This document shows, one piece after another, positions 46,365-55,602 of a DNA stretch of 64,000 nt (positions within the stretch are counted from its first letter, which is position 1; every line of letters starts with the position of its first letter). A program made the translations under genes and the position numbers. Source of the DNA: Panaeolus papilionaceus (Eukaryota > Basidiomycota > Agaricomycetes > Agaricales); the NCBI GenBank assembly GCA_015501605.1, contig JADNRZ010000002.1:1364001-1428000 (forward strand). The letters are read 5' to 3'. Under the pieces are notes generated by a model. The model searched no databases, was not told where the DNA came from, and worked only from the letters and a program-made list of their open reading frames with translations.

Positions 46365-47838
46365 TCAACTTCTGGCATTGGTCCTCCCAGCAGCTTTCCG
46401 CTTTCCATTTCGCTGATTACGCTTTTGATTTTTCTTCGCTTTGCATGAATCGCAGTACCATTGGCCGGCGGGTGGAGCTGTGAGGTTAATGCAGGCTAAA
46501 TGGAACTACAAGAAAACGAGGCATGAGACCAGGTTATACAAAGAGAAAGTTTAAAGCTTACCCATTCCCGTTCACAAGACGTATCATCACATGCAATCAT
46601 CTCCCCGTAGCTGACACCGTCGCAGATACAATACGTCCTATCGTCACCGTCGCCATCTCCGTCTCCCGCATCTGTTGTATCTGCAGCGTTGTTTGCTGCC
46701 ACAGGTACACTGGCCGCTGTGGAATGTATCGAAGCACTCCTTGCTACAGGCATACCAGGACCTTCCAATTGCTGTGCAGGAGGGATCCAATCCTGGCCAA
46801 TGTTTTGCATGTCGTAGCCCTGATGACCCACTCCGTTGGTCGTCCCGTTTTGGTATGGTAAGGGAAGTGAGGGATGTGATGTGGAGGGGGGGACGTTGTA
46901 AGACTCTGAGGCGGTACCACGCCGGGAGCCATTGGTGACAGCTGTGCTATGTGCAGCATGAGACTCGTTAACGAGGGGAGTAGTATTGCGATTGTTATTG
47001 TTAGTAGCGCGACGCTTGTTGCCGTTGGCTGTAGAGTTGGTATTCCTGTGAGATGTAGTATTGCCGGCGCGTCCAGTGGTGGCATGAGCACCTTGTTGTG
47101 GTAGATGGGAGGTGACGGATACAAGAGATTCTGAAGGGGATGCAGCCCGGTCGGTTCTGAAAGAGAGGTAAGGAATGTGAGTCAAACACGATGTGGTGGT
47201 GAACAAAAGCGAAAAACGCACTTTTTAACCCTGGCGTTATTGCGATTCCGCTGGTGGCTCTCTCCATGAGCAGGTTTCTTTGGTGACCTCTGACTGTTCT
47301 CAACTTCGTCCTCTTTAGGGTTAACCCTCTTCCGCTTTGCTGGACTGGGATCAGCCTGGTTGGCCACCAACAAGGATGGTAAGCCATTCCTCCGTCTCCT
47401 CCCTCCCTCTGTAAGACCGGCAGGCATATACGAGCGCTCAGAAACATGGGGATATACAGTGTTTCTATTAAGGCTGTTTGGATCGAAACCGGGGAGGTTT
47501 TCAGTGAGGGCCCTGAGGTGGCCAGAGTGCCCTTTGAGGTTGTCTGCTGCCTGGCAGGCAACACGAATCTTGTCCTCCCCTCCGAGCTTGAGCCGCTGTG
47601 CCTCTTCTGCAATTTCAGAAAGAATCCACAACTTGTCTTGCTTTGAGGCGGTTCCTTCTTCGATCATAGAGGTGAGGTTGTGTATCTTGCTGGTAATCTG
47701 GACTATTGAAGCTGAAAGGACGGCATCAAGTTCGCGGAGGTCTGCAAAGTTGCGAGAGAGTTCTATAGGAAGAGCGTCGAGAGTGTTGGTGTACTCGTCG
47801 AGTAATAAGAGTGAATAGGGAGTGTTCAGGTCGGGCAT
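46365..47838 (-). CDS. ING-family PHD-finger protein (Yng/Pho23 type)
   Basis: ING proteins read H3K4me3 and target histone acetyltransferase (NuA4/NuA3) or Rpd3 deacetylase complexes. Three exons (47838-47222, 47156-46562, 46505-46365) give 450 residues. N-terminal ING helical domain: LLLDEYTNTLDALPIELSRNFADLRELD and the following coiled coil to about residue 105. The middle is disordered with NLS PAKRKRVNPK and a Asn/Thr-rich stretch. The PHD finger is complete: YCICDGVSYGEMIACDDTSCEREW joined by splicing to FHLACINLTAPPAGQWYCDSC (C4HC3, with the aromatic Tyr and Trp for the methyl-lysine cage). The tail is strongly basic. I chose the ATG at 47838; one at 47853 adds five residues. Confidence 0.9.
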
Positions 47839-48284
47839 GACTGTAATGAGCAAGAAAGGTTACTGGTGACACTGAACAACAAGGAAAAAGAGATTTCTCA
47901 AAGTTGCAGGTGGAAGGTTTCTTAAAGATCACATGTCCTTTTGTCATTTGTCATTTCACCCTGAATATATTTTTAGGGTATTGATAACTGGTTAAAAAAG
48001 AGAATAAAGGGACTATTGATACAGTCAGTGTTGATATCTAATGTAATTGCTACATAGTAATACGATGGTAATGCAGGGAGAGAAACCATAATGAATGAGA
48101 TAATAATGATATGTTTTGAGACCATGAGTGAGTGTGGTGGAAATGTTGGCGTTCTTGACGATAGTATGGGTAGTGCTTTGTGTTGGTGTGTATGAGTGGG
48201 TATTCCGATGTAAGGAGTGGATGGGCATGATCCTTCTGCCCAGATGTTCGTCTAAATGTTCCTGTCCGACGACAAATGATTCCC
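47839..48284. other. Promoter side of the ING-family gene and 3' flank
   Basis: 446 bases upstream of the ING gene. A/T-rich with several TGAG/CTCA pieces; no motif I can assign. Confidence 0.35.
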
Positions 48285-48485
48285 CTACAACCAGAAGAAC
48301 CTCTTCACGGCTCCCTTCTTCCCGTGGTTAGCCTGACCCGATGATGATGTCGAAGAGACAAATGCAGAGAACATGGCATGCGACTCGCGGGGGTTCTGGT
48401 TACCCAATGACATGAAGGCATTGGGAGATGTGGTTCCAGTGGGGAAGAAACCAAAGGTGGGTGATGAGGGTGCGCTGAATGGCAT
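48285..48485 (-). CDS. Possible small protein of 66 residues, unknown
   Basis: An uninterrupted frame from the ATG at 48485 to the stop at 48287-48285. The peptide is Ser/Pro/Gly-rich at first (MPFSAPSSPTFGFFPTGTTS), then FVSSTSSSGQANHGKKG and a basic-aromatic end AVKRFFWL. No signal peptide, membrane span or CaaX box, so it is not a mating pheromone precursor. An in-frame upstream ATG at 48545 exists but adds a stretch that looks like 5' UTR. The gap it sits in is large, and the region before it is C/T-rich on the coding strand, as for a promoter. It may be a real small gene or chance; I do not know a family. Confidence 0.35.
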   Translation of the reverse strand: MPFSAPSSPTFGFFPTGTTSPNAFMSLGNQNPRESHAMFSAFVSSTSSSGQANHGKKGAVKRFFWL

Positions 48486-49190
48486 GTCGATTAGATAAAG
48501 AATGACGATGATGTGTTTGGTGGAACAATGGCGCGTCGTGAACAATGGAGGGCGTTAAAGTGCAACGCGATTGGATAACGAGGGCGCCTAAGTGATTCTT
48601 CCCTGACAAATGAATGAAAATAGATTGTCTTGAGGAGGACAATGGATAGGTTTTTGATGGATCGACCTGGGAAGAGTGGATAGTTCCCTGCTGTTGTTGT
48701 TGAAGGTGTGGTTGGTGAAACTTGAGGCCAATCAAATCAATGACCCGGCTGTGATGATTTGGACGATCCATTGTCCCCCTCGTTATATACGACGACGAGA
48801 GAGTTTAACGTCCTGGAAGAGCACAAACGAACAACTTGTTTTGGGTTCTCCCTTTGTCCCTTTTAGGCCACATCTCTCACTTGTAATCAATAATTTCCTT
48901 TTCGGACACAAGGAAACCTCCTCTTTCAGTAAAACGTCGCTCAGGGTCTGCGCGGTTTTTTTTTACCAAAAGTATCTCATCTTTGTGTCTTTTGGAGAAA
49001 CAGACGAACACGTGGAATGAGTATAAGAACTTTTCATGAATTCTGCACAAATCCCTACAGAGTAACTCGCTCAGGTGGCCTGCCTCGAGGTTTCTACAAG
49101 ACGACTATATCAATGTCTCTAGGACTACTGTAGTCATCATCATACAAGGCTCTAATATCTACGCTACTGTGTCTTGTTCTATTGGTCTTT
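48486..49190. other. Intergenic between small ORF and mariner MITE
   Basis: About 700 bases. The strand coding for the small ORF is C/T-rich here, as in a promoter or 5' UTR (48600-48780). A T9 run lies at 48956-48964. No gene supported. Confidence 0.35.
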
Positions 49191-49192
49191 TA

Positions 49193-49217
49193 CAGTGCCT
49201 TGCATTGCGGTTTGCAG
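49193..49217 (+). repeat. Left terminal inverted repeat of the MITE
   Basis: Perfect 25-base core, beginning CAGTGCCTTGC and ending TTTGCAG, matched by the reverse complement at 49510-49534. Confidence 0.85.
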
Positions 49218-49509
49218 AACCGATTTTGTGAAAATGCTTTGGTTATGTTTGTCAGTGTCACGTTGAGGGTCCAGTCAGGGTCATGAAAGCTCACTTTATC
49301 GAGTTCTGGAGAGAGCTTACATGCTCCAAGCCGCTGCAATTGATAAGACAGTATGTTTCGATAATGAACGAGACCCTTTACTTATGGTTCCCCAAGTCAG
49401 GGAGGACATACGAGAACTGGAGCGAGCATGGGATGGATCCTGCACGCCATCCAAAGCGTGGGTGTGAGCGACAACCAAGCTCAACCAAACATATTTTGCG
49501 AAATTCCGA

Positions 49510-49534
49510 CTGCAAACCGCAATGCAAGGCACTG
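49510..49534 (-). repeat. Right terminal inverted repeat of the MITE
   Basis: Reverse complement of the left repeat; reads CTGCAAA...GGCACTG on the plus strand and is followed by TA. Confidence 0.85.
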
Positions 49535-49537
49535 TAA

Positions 49538-50868
49538 TCAACATGATGCTGCAAAAATGTCGTTCTTCAGCGTGATTTTGCCGAAGATTCCAAAACTACG
49601 CTCGTTGTCATTATGCTTCCACGTCTGGTCATCTGCCTCGAAGGCATACAACGACACGCTAGAGTCCCCTTTCGCCGCGCAATTGATCTTCAACAACGCC
49701 GTCCGCTCATCAGCAACGGATACAGCAGCTTTTCCATTTCGATTCCCCCTTGACGGCCATCCTGTTTCTGTGATCATGAGTTTCTTTCCAGGGCACTTCT
49801 TTTTCAGAGCCGGAATCATAATTTGGTACATGAGTTCTCCGGCTTGAGAAGATGTTTTGGTGGTATCGAAGAATGCGCTGCGATGAATGAGGTCAGATGT
49901 AACGTCATAACATACGCTTCTATTTATAACAACTCACTGTGCGTTAGCGCCCACGAAATCAGCCCCACATAGCGCAGGATCATCACGGATGCGAACCCAT
50001 GTATGAACGGTCGATACCGGTGTGGTTACTCCAACAGAACGGAGGTAGCCTACATATCATTATGTTCCGTAGGTTTCAAGGGCAAGGGGTGGAAAATAAC
50101 GCAAATAGACATGTTGATCTCAGAATATAGATCTGTGGAGTACTTTTGATGGATTGACATACCGCGGACGTCATAGACCTTTTGCATGATTTTGCTCGTC
50201 GAATCATTGACCTAGTCAAAAAAGAAATGATATCAACGACGGCTCCACATTTGCCATGCTCGACGATTAGCGCTGATCACATACCTCGTTTCCGACGGTC
50301 AATCCGACGTACCTCGAGGCACCATATGTTGCATAGGCTTTTCTGAACATTTCTACTTCCTTGCTGAATTTCGTGTTAGTACAGGCCGTTAGACTAGAAG
50401 AAAAAATAGAAAAATAACCAACCTAATCCTCGACGAGGACGACGCGACCGTTCCCTTTGTGCAACAGGATGAGTCCCTATAATCCCGTCTAACACGGGTA
50501 CGAACTTACAGTAATGAAAATTCCTGCTAGAACCTGGATGCCAACAGAGGCTGCAGCTTTCGACGCACGATCGAGCGCTTCACAATCGAAGCCTACAATG
50601 CGAATCGACTTGAAGCCGTTTTCCTTGGCGGTCTGCGCAAGCTTATTCCACTGTGATGATCGACAAAAAAAGCTTAAACGTCAGCTCTCTTGCTCCCGAT
50701 AGGCGCCGTGAAGATGCGCCCAGTGAATTTTGAACTCACGTCGCTTTGAGTACGACAGGTATACGCACTCTTCCCCCCAAGAGCATTGGCAGCAGTGATG
50801 CCGAAAAAATTATTGGCGGCGAGAGTGGATGAGACAAAAGCGGAGAGTATGACGCCTAGTAACCTCAT
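49538..50868 (-). CDS. Glycoside hydrolase family 17 glucan endo-1,3-beta-glucosidase, secreted
   Basis: GH17 enzymes hydrolyse or transfer beta-1,3-glucan chains in the cell wall (yeast Bgl2/Scw types). About seven exons encode roughly 310 residues. A signal peptide (MRLLGVILSAFVSSTLA) is followed directly by the barrel: NNFFGITAANA, FKSIRIVGFDCEALDRA, YVGLTVGNEVND (acid/base Glu), STVHTWVRIRDDPALCGADFVGANAHAFFD, and LMITETGWPSRG (nucleophile Glu). The end FGIFGKITLKNDIFAASC closes the family domain; no GPI signal or Ser/Thr tail. The second intron appears to use acceptor CAAAG (about 50455), giving GTVASSSSRI. The stop codon TGA (49540-49538) is one base from the TA flank of a MITE, so the 3' UTR must run into the element. 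Confidence 0.88.
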
Positions 50869-51682
50869 TTTGCAAAGGGTAAACGGTTATCCGCAGTATA
50901 AGAGTGGGGGAACTTGAACAGAGGGTCCACAGAGGTTACAGTAATCACCTCAGAGAAACCCCAGAACTTATATGTTCGATGACCATACTTACCCTGTTGG
51001 ATGTTGCGCGGACAACGAGGTACACAAAGGCACCCGGTGCCACCCAGGGGGGTTATTGAGGAACGTGTTGCCTATTTTTTTTCTACCTGTCAAATTGGTC
51101 CTGCAATTTAGGAGGACAATTACATGAAGGCACGCTTAGGAGGCATGACTTGCCGATTTTCTGGTTTATTACTGCTAGGTTTTCCCATTCATACATACTT
51201 ATTGCGGCCGACGTTCTTTCGACAGGAACACGACGACTGGGAAGATAAGTGACCACTTGCCGGAGGTAGGGCCTGCAAAGTTGCCTAACGCCGCCAGGAG
51301 CCCACACGAATTCGTCTGAGGCGACACCCTCGGTCGCACCAACCCCGAAGCATACTCAAGGCTGTCAACGAGGGCGCAAGTTCTCGGTCGACGGGGAGAA
51401 GGATGCAGCCATAATTGACAATTGTTGTGGCGACCCTGTCGATCCTCATGGAGTAGGACTCGAGGCAAGGTTTTGCAAACGCTTTGAATGGGTACTCAGA
51501 AATCTGGAAATCCTACTTAGTTGCAAGAAGGGACACGATGAAGATTCCGTGCTGACGGCATTTGTTGCGGCTCGGATAGCGCAAAAAACACGCGTTGAGG
51601 AAAAGAATGAAAATCATTCCCGTCACAGAATGCGCACGGGTTTCTTAAATATAAAGCAGAAGGCCAGCTAACTATAGAGAGT
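50869..51682. other. Intergenic between GH17 and cytochrome b5 reductase genes
   Basis: 814 bases, GH17 promoter on one side and MCR1 3' flank on the other. GC-richer than other gaps (51190-51460). Open frames at 51083-51307 and 51199-51468 (minus) overlap each other and show no family features. A GGCACC-CGGTGCC inverted pair is at about 51031-51043. No repeat element seen. Confidence 0.4.
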
Positions 51683-53018
51683 TCAGAACTTGAAGACCTG
51701 TGATGTGCGATTAGGGTTGTATTAAAGCCTGGACTCAATAAAATGACATACCTGGTCTTCGGTATAGCCGAGCTCCTTGAGGATACCACCCAGTTCACCT
51801 TGCTTCATGCCAGCCTTCTTGCCGGCAATTGACGCGACTTGAGGAGGGGGGCCTGTGGTAACACACAGAAATTGAAGAATTACACGTTTTTCTGGAAAGA
51901 AATCACATACCGCAGACAAAGACCTTGATCTTTTCCTTCAAGTCAGCGGGACCAACGTGCTTCTTGATGATATCAGCGTTGACATATCCAGTAGGGCCTG
52001 TCCAACCCTCGGAGGGGTTGTCGAGGAGGTATACGACATCAAAGGTATTGGGGTATTTCTTCTTTAAAGTATCAAGCTCTTCGCGGAGAAGGATATCCTT
52101 TTCTGTGACATTAGAGTAGATGAGCTTGAACTTTGTCTTGTTACCCTTGCCGGCCAGGGCGTGGGTGACGATTTGGTAAAGAGGGGTACTAGAAAAGTAT
52201 TCGAAAAGTGCAGGAAAGTAAAGAGTTGAATACGCACATTCCACTACCTCCTCCAATGAGGGCAACCTCTTCAAACTCGTTTTCTAAAATTATATGAGAT
52301 TAGTAATTATAGAGGTGAATGACGTGCTTCACACCTGTGTATGGGAACTTGGTAATGGGACCTTTGATTGCGAGGATATCTCCTTCCTGGAAGTCAAGTA
52401 TGTTAGTTTGGAATATGAAGGGAGGGTGAGTGAAGGATGTTACCTTGAGTTCATGGATATACTTTGACATGTTGCCGGTCTCGTACTTCTTGACAAGAAG
52501 AGTAAGCTCTCCTGGAGCGTCAGGGGCAGATACGGGGGTATATGGACGAATGACTGGTTTTCCCTTTGCATCGACGAGATCCTCTGGATTTGAAGACTTT
52601 ACGACGAGACAAGAAGCGACAGGAATCAGAGAAGCCTCATTATTAGGAAGCTCAAAGACAAAGCTAATAAGACGAGGATGTGGTCATTTGTCACAATTGA
52701 AATCAAGAATTGAACACACTGTGCAGAGTTATGGTTGTATGGAATGACCTTTTTGAGCTTAAAGTCGATAAAGTTCTCAGGATCAAGAGGACTCTTTTCC
52801 TGCTTTGGTTTTACAGGCACAGTCTTGTCAAGATAAAGATATGCACCAGCTGAAGCAGCACCAAGAGTGAGTAGAGCCAAAGGTAAGTTTGACTTTTTCG
52901 GAGGTTGTGCTGCTGTTGAAAAGGCACGAACCTAGATATCATTTAACTTTAAAAGAATAAAAAAGATTCTTGGAGATAAATGACGTACTGAGGGACGGAC
53001 AATGCGAAGGAATGACAT
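51683..53018 (-). CDS. MCR1: NADH-cytochrome b5 reductase, mitochondrial (Mcr1 type)
   Basis: Mcr1 passes electrons from NADH through FAD to cytochrome b5 and supports ergosterol synthesis and antioxidant recycling from the mitochondrial outer membrane and intermembrane space. About eight exons. The N-terminus MSFLRIVRPS plus basic residues is a targeting sequence, followed by one membrane anchor (LPLALLTLGAASAGAYLYL). FAD domain: RPYTPVSAPDAPGELTLLVKKY, GNMSKYIHELKEGDILAIKGP. NADH domain: EVALIGGGSGITPLYQIV, KFKLIYSNVTEKDILLREELD, CGPPPQVASIAG. The last intron separates GYTEDQ from VFKF-stop (51697-51683), the usual family end. It shares a 221-base divergent promoter with HOG1. Confidence 0.93.
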
Positions 53019-53239
53019 GGTCCTTGAATGAATGAATGTTTGTTTTAACTTGAGTTGAATATAAAATAAAAGAGGTGATGGTGATGACAAATAACAACAG
53101 CCATTGCGTCATACCAAGCCTCGCTGCAATCCCAGTTGTCGATAAAATGCCTTTACCCGATTCAGCCTCTCAATTTGATTCACCGTCCCTCATTCACTCC
53201 ACCACCATCTTCATCAACTGCTCCTCAACAAACTTCTAA

Positions 53240-54248
53240 ATGTCCTTTGTAAAGCTCAGTATCTTTGGTACTTCATTCGAGGTATAAATCTTAAATCACC
53301 TGTATATTCACTCTCATTGATGTATATATCAACATCATTTAGGTCACTACCCGATATGTTGACCTCCAGCCAGTAGGCATGGGCAAGTCTCATCTATTAT
53401 TCACTTTTCCTCACTTTTATCTCATATCACTTATAATCTAGGTGCATTCGGTCTCGTATGGTCCGTCTAGTTGTTGTTTATCATCATGTTTTTCCCTCCT
53501 ATTCATCCAAATGTCTTCTTTTCAGCTCTGCTAAAGATCAGCTCACTGGTGCATCTGTCGCGATAAAGAAGATCATGAAGCCTTTCAGCACACCAGTCCT
53601 CAGTAAAAGGACATACAGAGAACTCAAACTACTAAAACACATCCAGCATGAAAATGCAAGTACTCCACAATTTTCCACATCTCGATCACATGGGCTCATC
53701 ACTCCCTTCCAGATTATCAGCCTCAGCGATGTTTTCATCTCACCTCTCGAGGATCTGTAAGACGACCGTTATTCTGACTACTTACGGGCTCTAACGGTGA
53801 TCAACTCAATAGGTACTTTGTCACAGAATTGTTGGGTACTGATCTTCACCGTCTTCTCACATCACGACCGCTGGAGAAGCAATTTATCCAATATTTCCTA
53901 TACCAAATTCTTGTTAGTCCAATTTAAATTTTCATCCCATTCCATTATCTGAAGAGATACACCCTTTTTCAGCGTGGCCTTAAATATGTTCACTCTGCTG
54001 GTGTCGTTCATCGCGACTTGGTATGTCCTTGCGCTTCTAGTTCCCCCTTGCGCTCTGACTGAACCCACCTTTTAGAAACCAAGCAACATTCTGGTCAATG
54101 AGAATTGTGATCTCAAGGTCCTTTTTCCACTTTGTTTTTGCTTAGTCCTTCATAATTAACTGGAGAACAGATTTGTGACTTTGGTCTTGCACGCATTCAA
54201 GATCCTCAGATGACAGGATACGTGTCGACGAGATACTACAGAGCTCCC

Positions 54249-54283
<35 letters not shown>

Positions 54284-55061
54284 CGTCGATATTTGGAGTA
54301 CAGGATGTATCTTCGCAGAAATGCTCGAGGGCAAACCTCTGTTCCCAGGGAAAGATCGTACGTCATTATTGTCTTCATCCAAACTCTTGACTTTGCTGAT
54401 TATCTTTACCCAGATGTCAACCAGTTTTCGATCATCACGGAGCTACTGGGCACACCTCCTGATGATGTCATCGAGACTATCTGCAGCGAAAACGTAACGG
54501 CCTTTTCTCATCTCATACCCATGACCTCGCTAAATTTGTTTCACCCCCTTTCTCATAGACTCTACGCTTCGTTCAAAGCCTTCCTAAACGCGAGCGCATC
54601 CCATTCAGCCAGAAATTACGCACCTCTGATCCTGATGGTCAGTTGCAGCGGTCGTTCCATGAATTATATCCATGTATTGATTTTGTTCCTCAGCTCTCGA
54701 TCTCCTTGAGAAGATGTTGGTCTTTGACCCAAGGAAGAGAATCGACGCCACTCAATCCCTAGCGCATGAATACGTATCTCCATACCATGACCCTACCGAC
54801 GAACCCGAAGCAGGCATCAAATTCGACTGGAGTTTCAACGATGCTGATCTTCCCGTTGATTCCTGGAAGGTCATGATGTACAACGAGATTCTTGGTGAGT
54901 CGAGGTAAACTCATCTCATTACCCACTAACAAAGATCTACAGACTTCCATCAAGTAGGAAACGACCCGAGTTCAAACCAGATTCCAGAGGGTGCTTTAGC
55001 CGGTCCAGAGAATGGCCATCTGTCTAACGTCAATGGCGTGCCCCTTTCACATCGAGCCTAA
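53240..55061 (+). CDS. HOG1: Stress-activated MAP kinase Hog1
   Basis: Hog1 (p38 type) drives the osmotic and oxidative stress response. About 12 exons give roughly 370 residues. [34 protein letters not shown] holds the glycine loop; [10 protein letters not shown] has the ATP-binding Lys; VVHRDLKPSNIL is the catalytic loop; DFGLA precedes the activation loop with TGY ([15 protein letters not shown]), the p38/Hog1 signature. The common-docking region [16 protein letters not shown] follows the kinase domain. Two introns begin with GC: after GMG (ATGG/GCAAGT, 53383) and after HEN (GAAAAT/GCAAGT, 53656). The second is 57 bases, in frame and without stop, so its retention would insert 19 residues. 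The glycine loop is split among three small exons. Confidence 0.95.
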
Positions 55062-55602
55062 ACTCAAACAGCATGGACCGATCCTTGCTACACCCCTCTC
55101 TTTTATCTTTACCGTAATCTGTGGGTACCCGGCTTTATAAACGATCACCTTGGGCTTCCCCTTCACCGTTTAGAACATCGTCTCTATCATCTGCCTTTTA
55201 TTTTGCTCCTGTTTCATATCCACGTTTACCCATCTTTCATGATTTTTGGAATCGGACTTCAGTATCCAAGCGATTTAGCTACATGAAAACTTTCAAGCCA
55301 ATGTACCATACCTACGCACTTACCTGTGCACTCTCCGCCTGGATCTCTCGCTGTGAGCTGCCCAATTTAATGATGTTAAGATCAATGTCCTTTTTTAAAA
55401 TGAATAAAAATTGACGAGACACGCCTGACAACCGCTTGAGGGCTGAGGATTGTAGTTTGTGCAGCTCCGATGTGTTGCACATTCGAATTTCGAATTTCGT
55501 GTAGTGAATAGGGCGGGCCGGTGCGATGTCAGGGCCGGATCAACGACCACTAAGCATGCAGTCCCATCAATTCAGTTCGTTCATCACTTTCATCATAACG
55601 AT
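55062..55602. promoter_or_regulatory. 3' flank of HOG1 and upstream region of the DNA methyltransferase gene
   Basis: 541 bases. Contains a direct TTCGAATTTCGAATTTCG run at about 55482-55499 just before the methyltransferase start region. Open frames starting upstream of 55603 are out of the MAPKRRR frame or lack homology. Confidence 0.4.

Larger units (their letters stand above)
49191..49536. mobile_element. Mariner-type MITE (about 342 bp) with terminal inverted repeats and TA duplication
   Basis: The ends are inverted copies: CAGTGCCTTGCATTGCGG-TTTGCAG at 49193-49217 and its exact reverse complement at 49510-49534. Beyond this perfect 25-base core the arms stay similar, with mismatches, for another 40-50 bases (ACCGATTTTGTGAAAATGC against CGGAATTTCGCAAAATATG). 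The element is flanked by TA on both sides (49191-49192 and 49535-49536), the target duplication of Tc1/mariner elements, and CAGTGCCTTGC is a common Tc1-like terminus. It has no transposase frame, so it is non-autonomous. Its right end lies one base beyond the stop codon of the GH17 gene. Confidence 0.8.

Noticed and set aside
49317..49544. Minus-strand and plus-strand ORFs inside the MITE as possible transposase remnants
   Set aside because: No DDE/D or helix-turn-helix features; the element is far too short for a transposase.
51199..51468. Arg/Pro-rich minus-strand ORF of 89 codons
   Set aside because: Overlaps another ORF, lacks any domain or sensible start, and is in a GC-richer intergenic patch.
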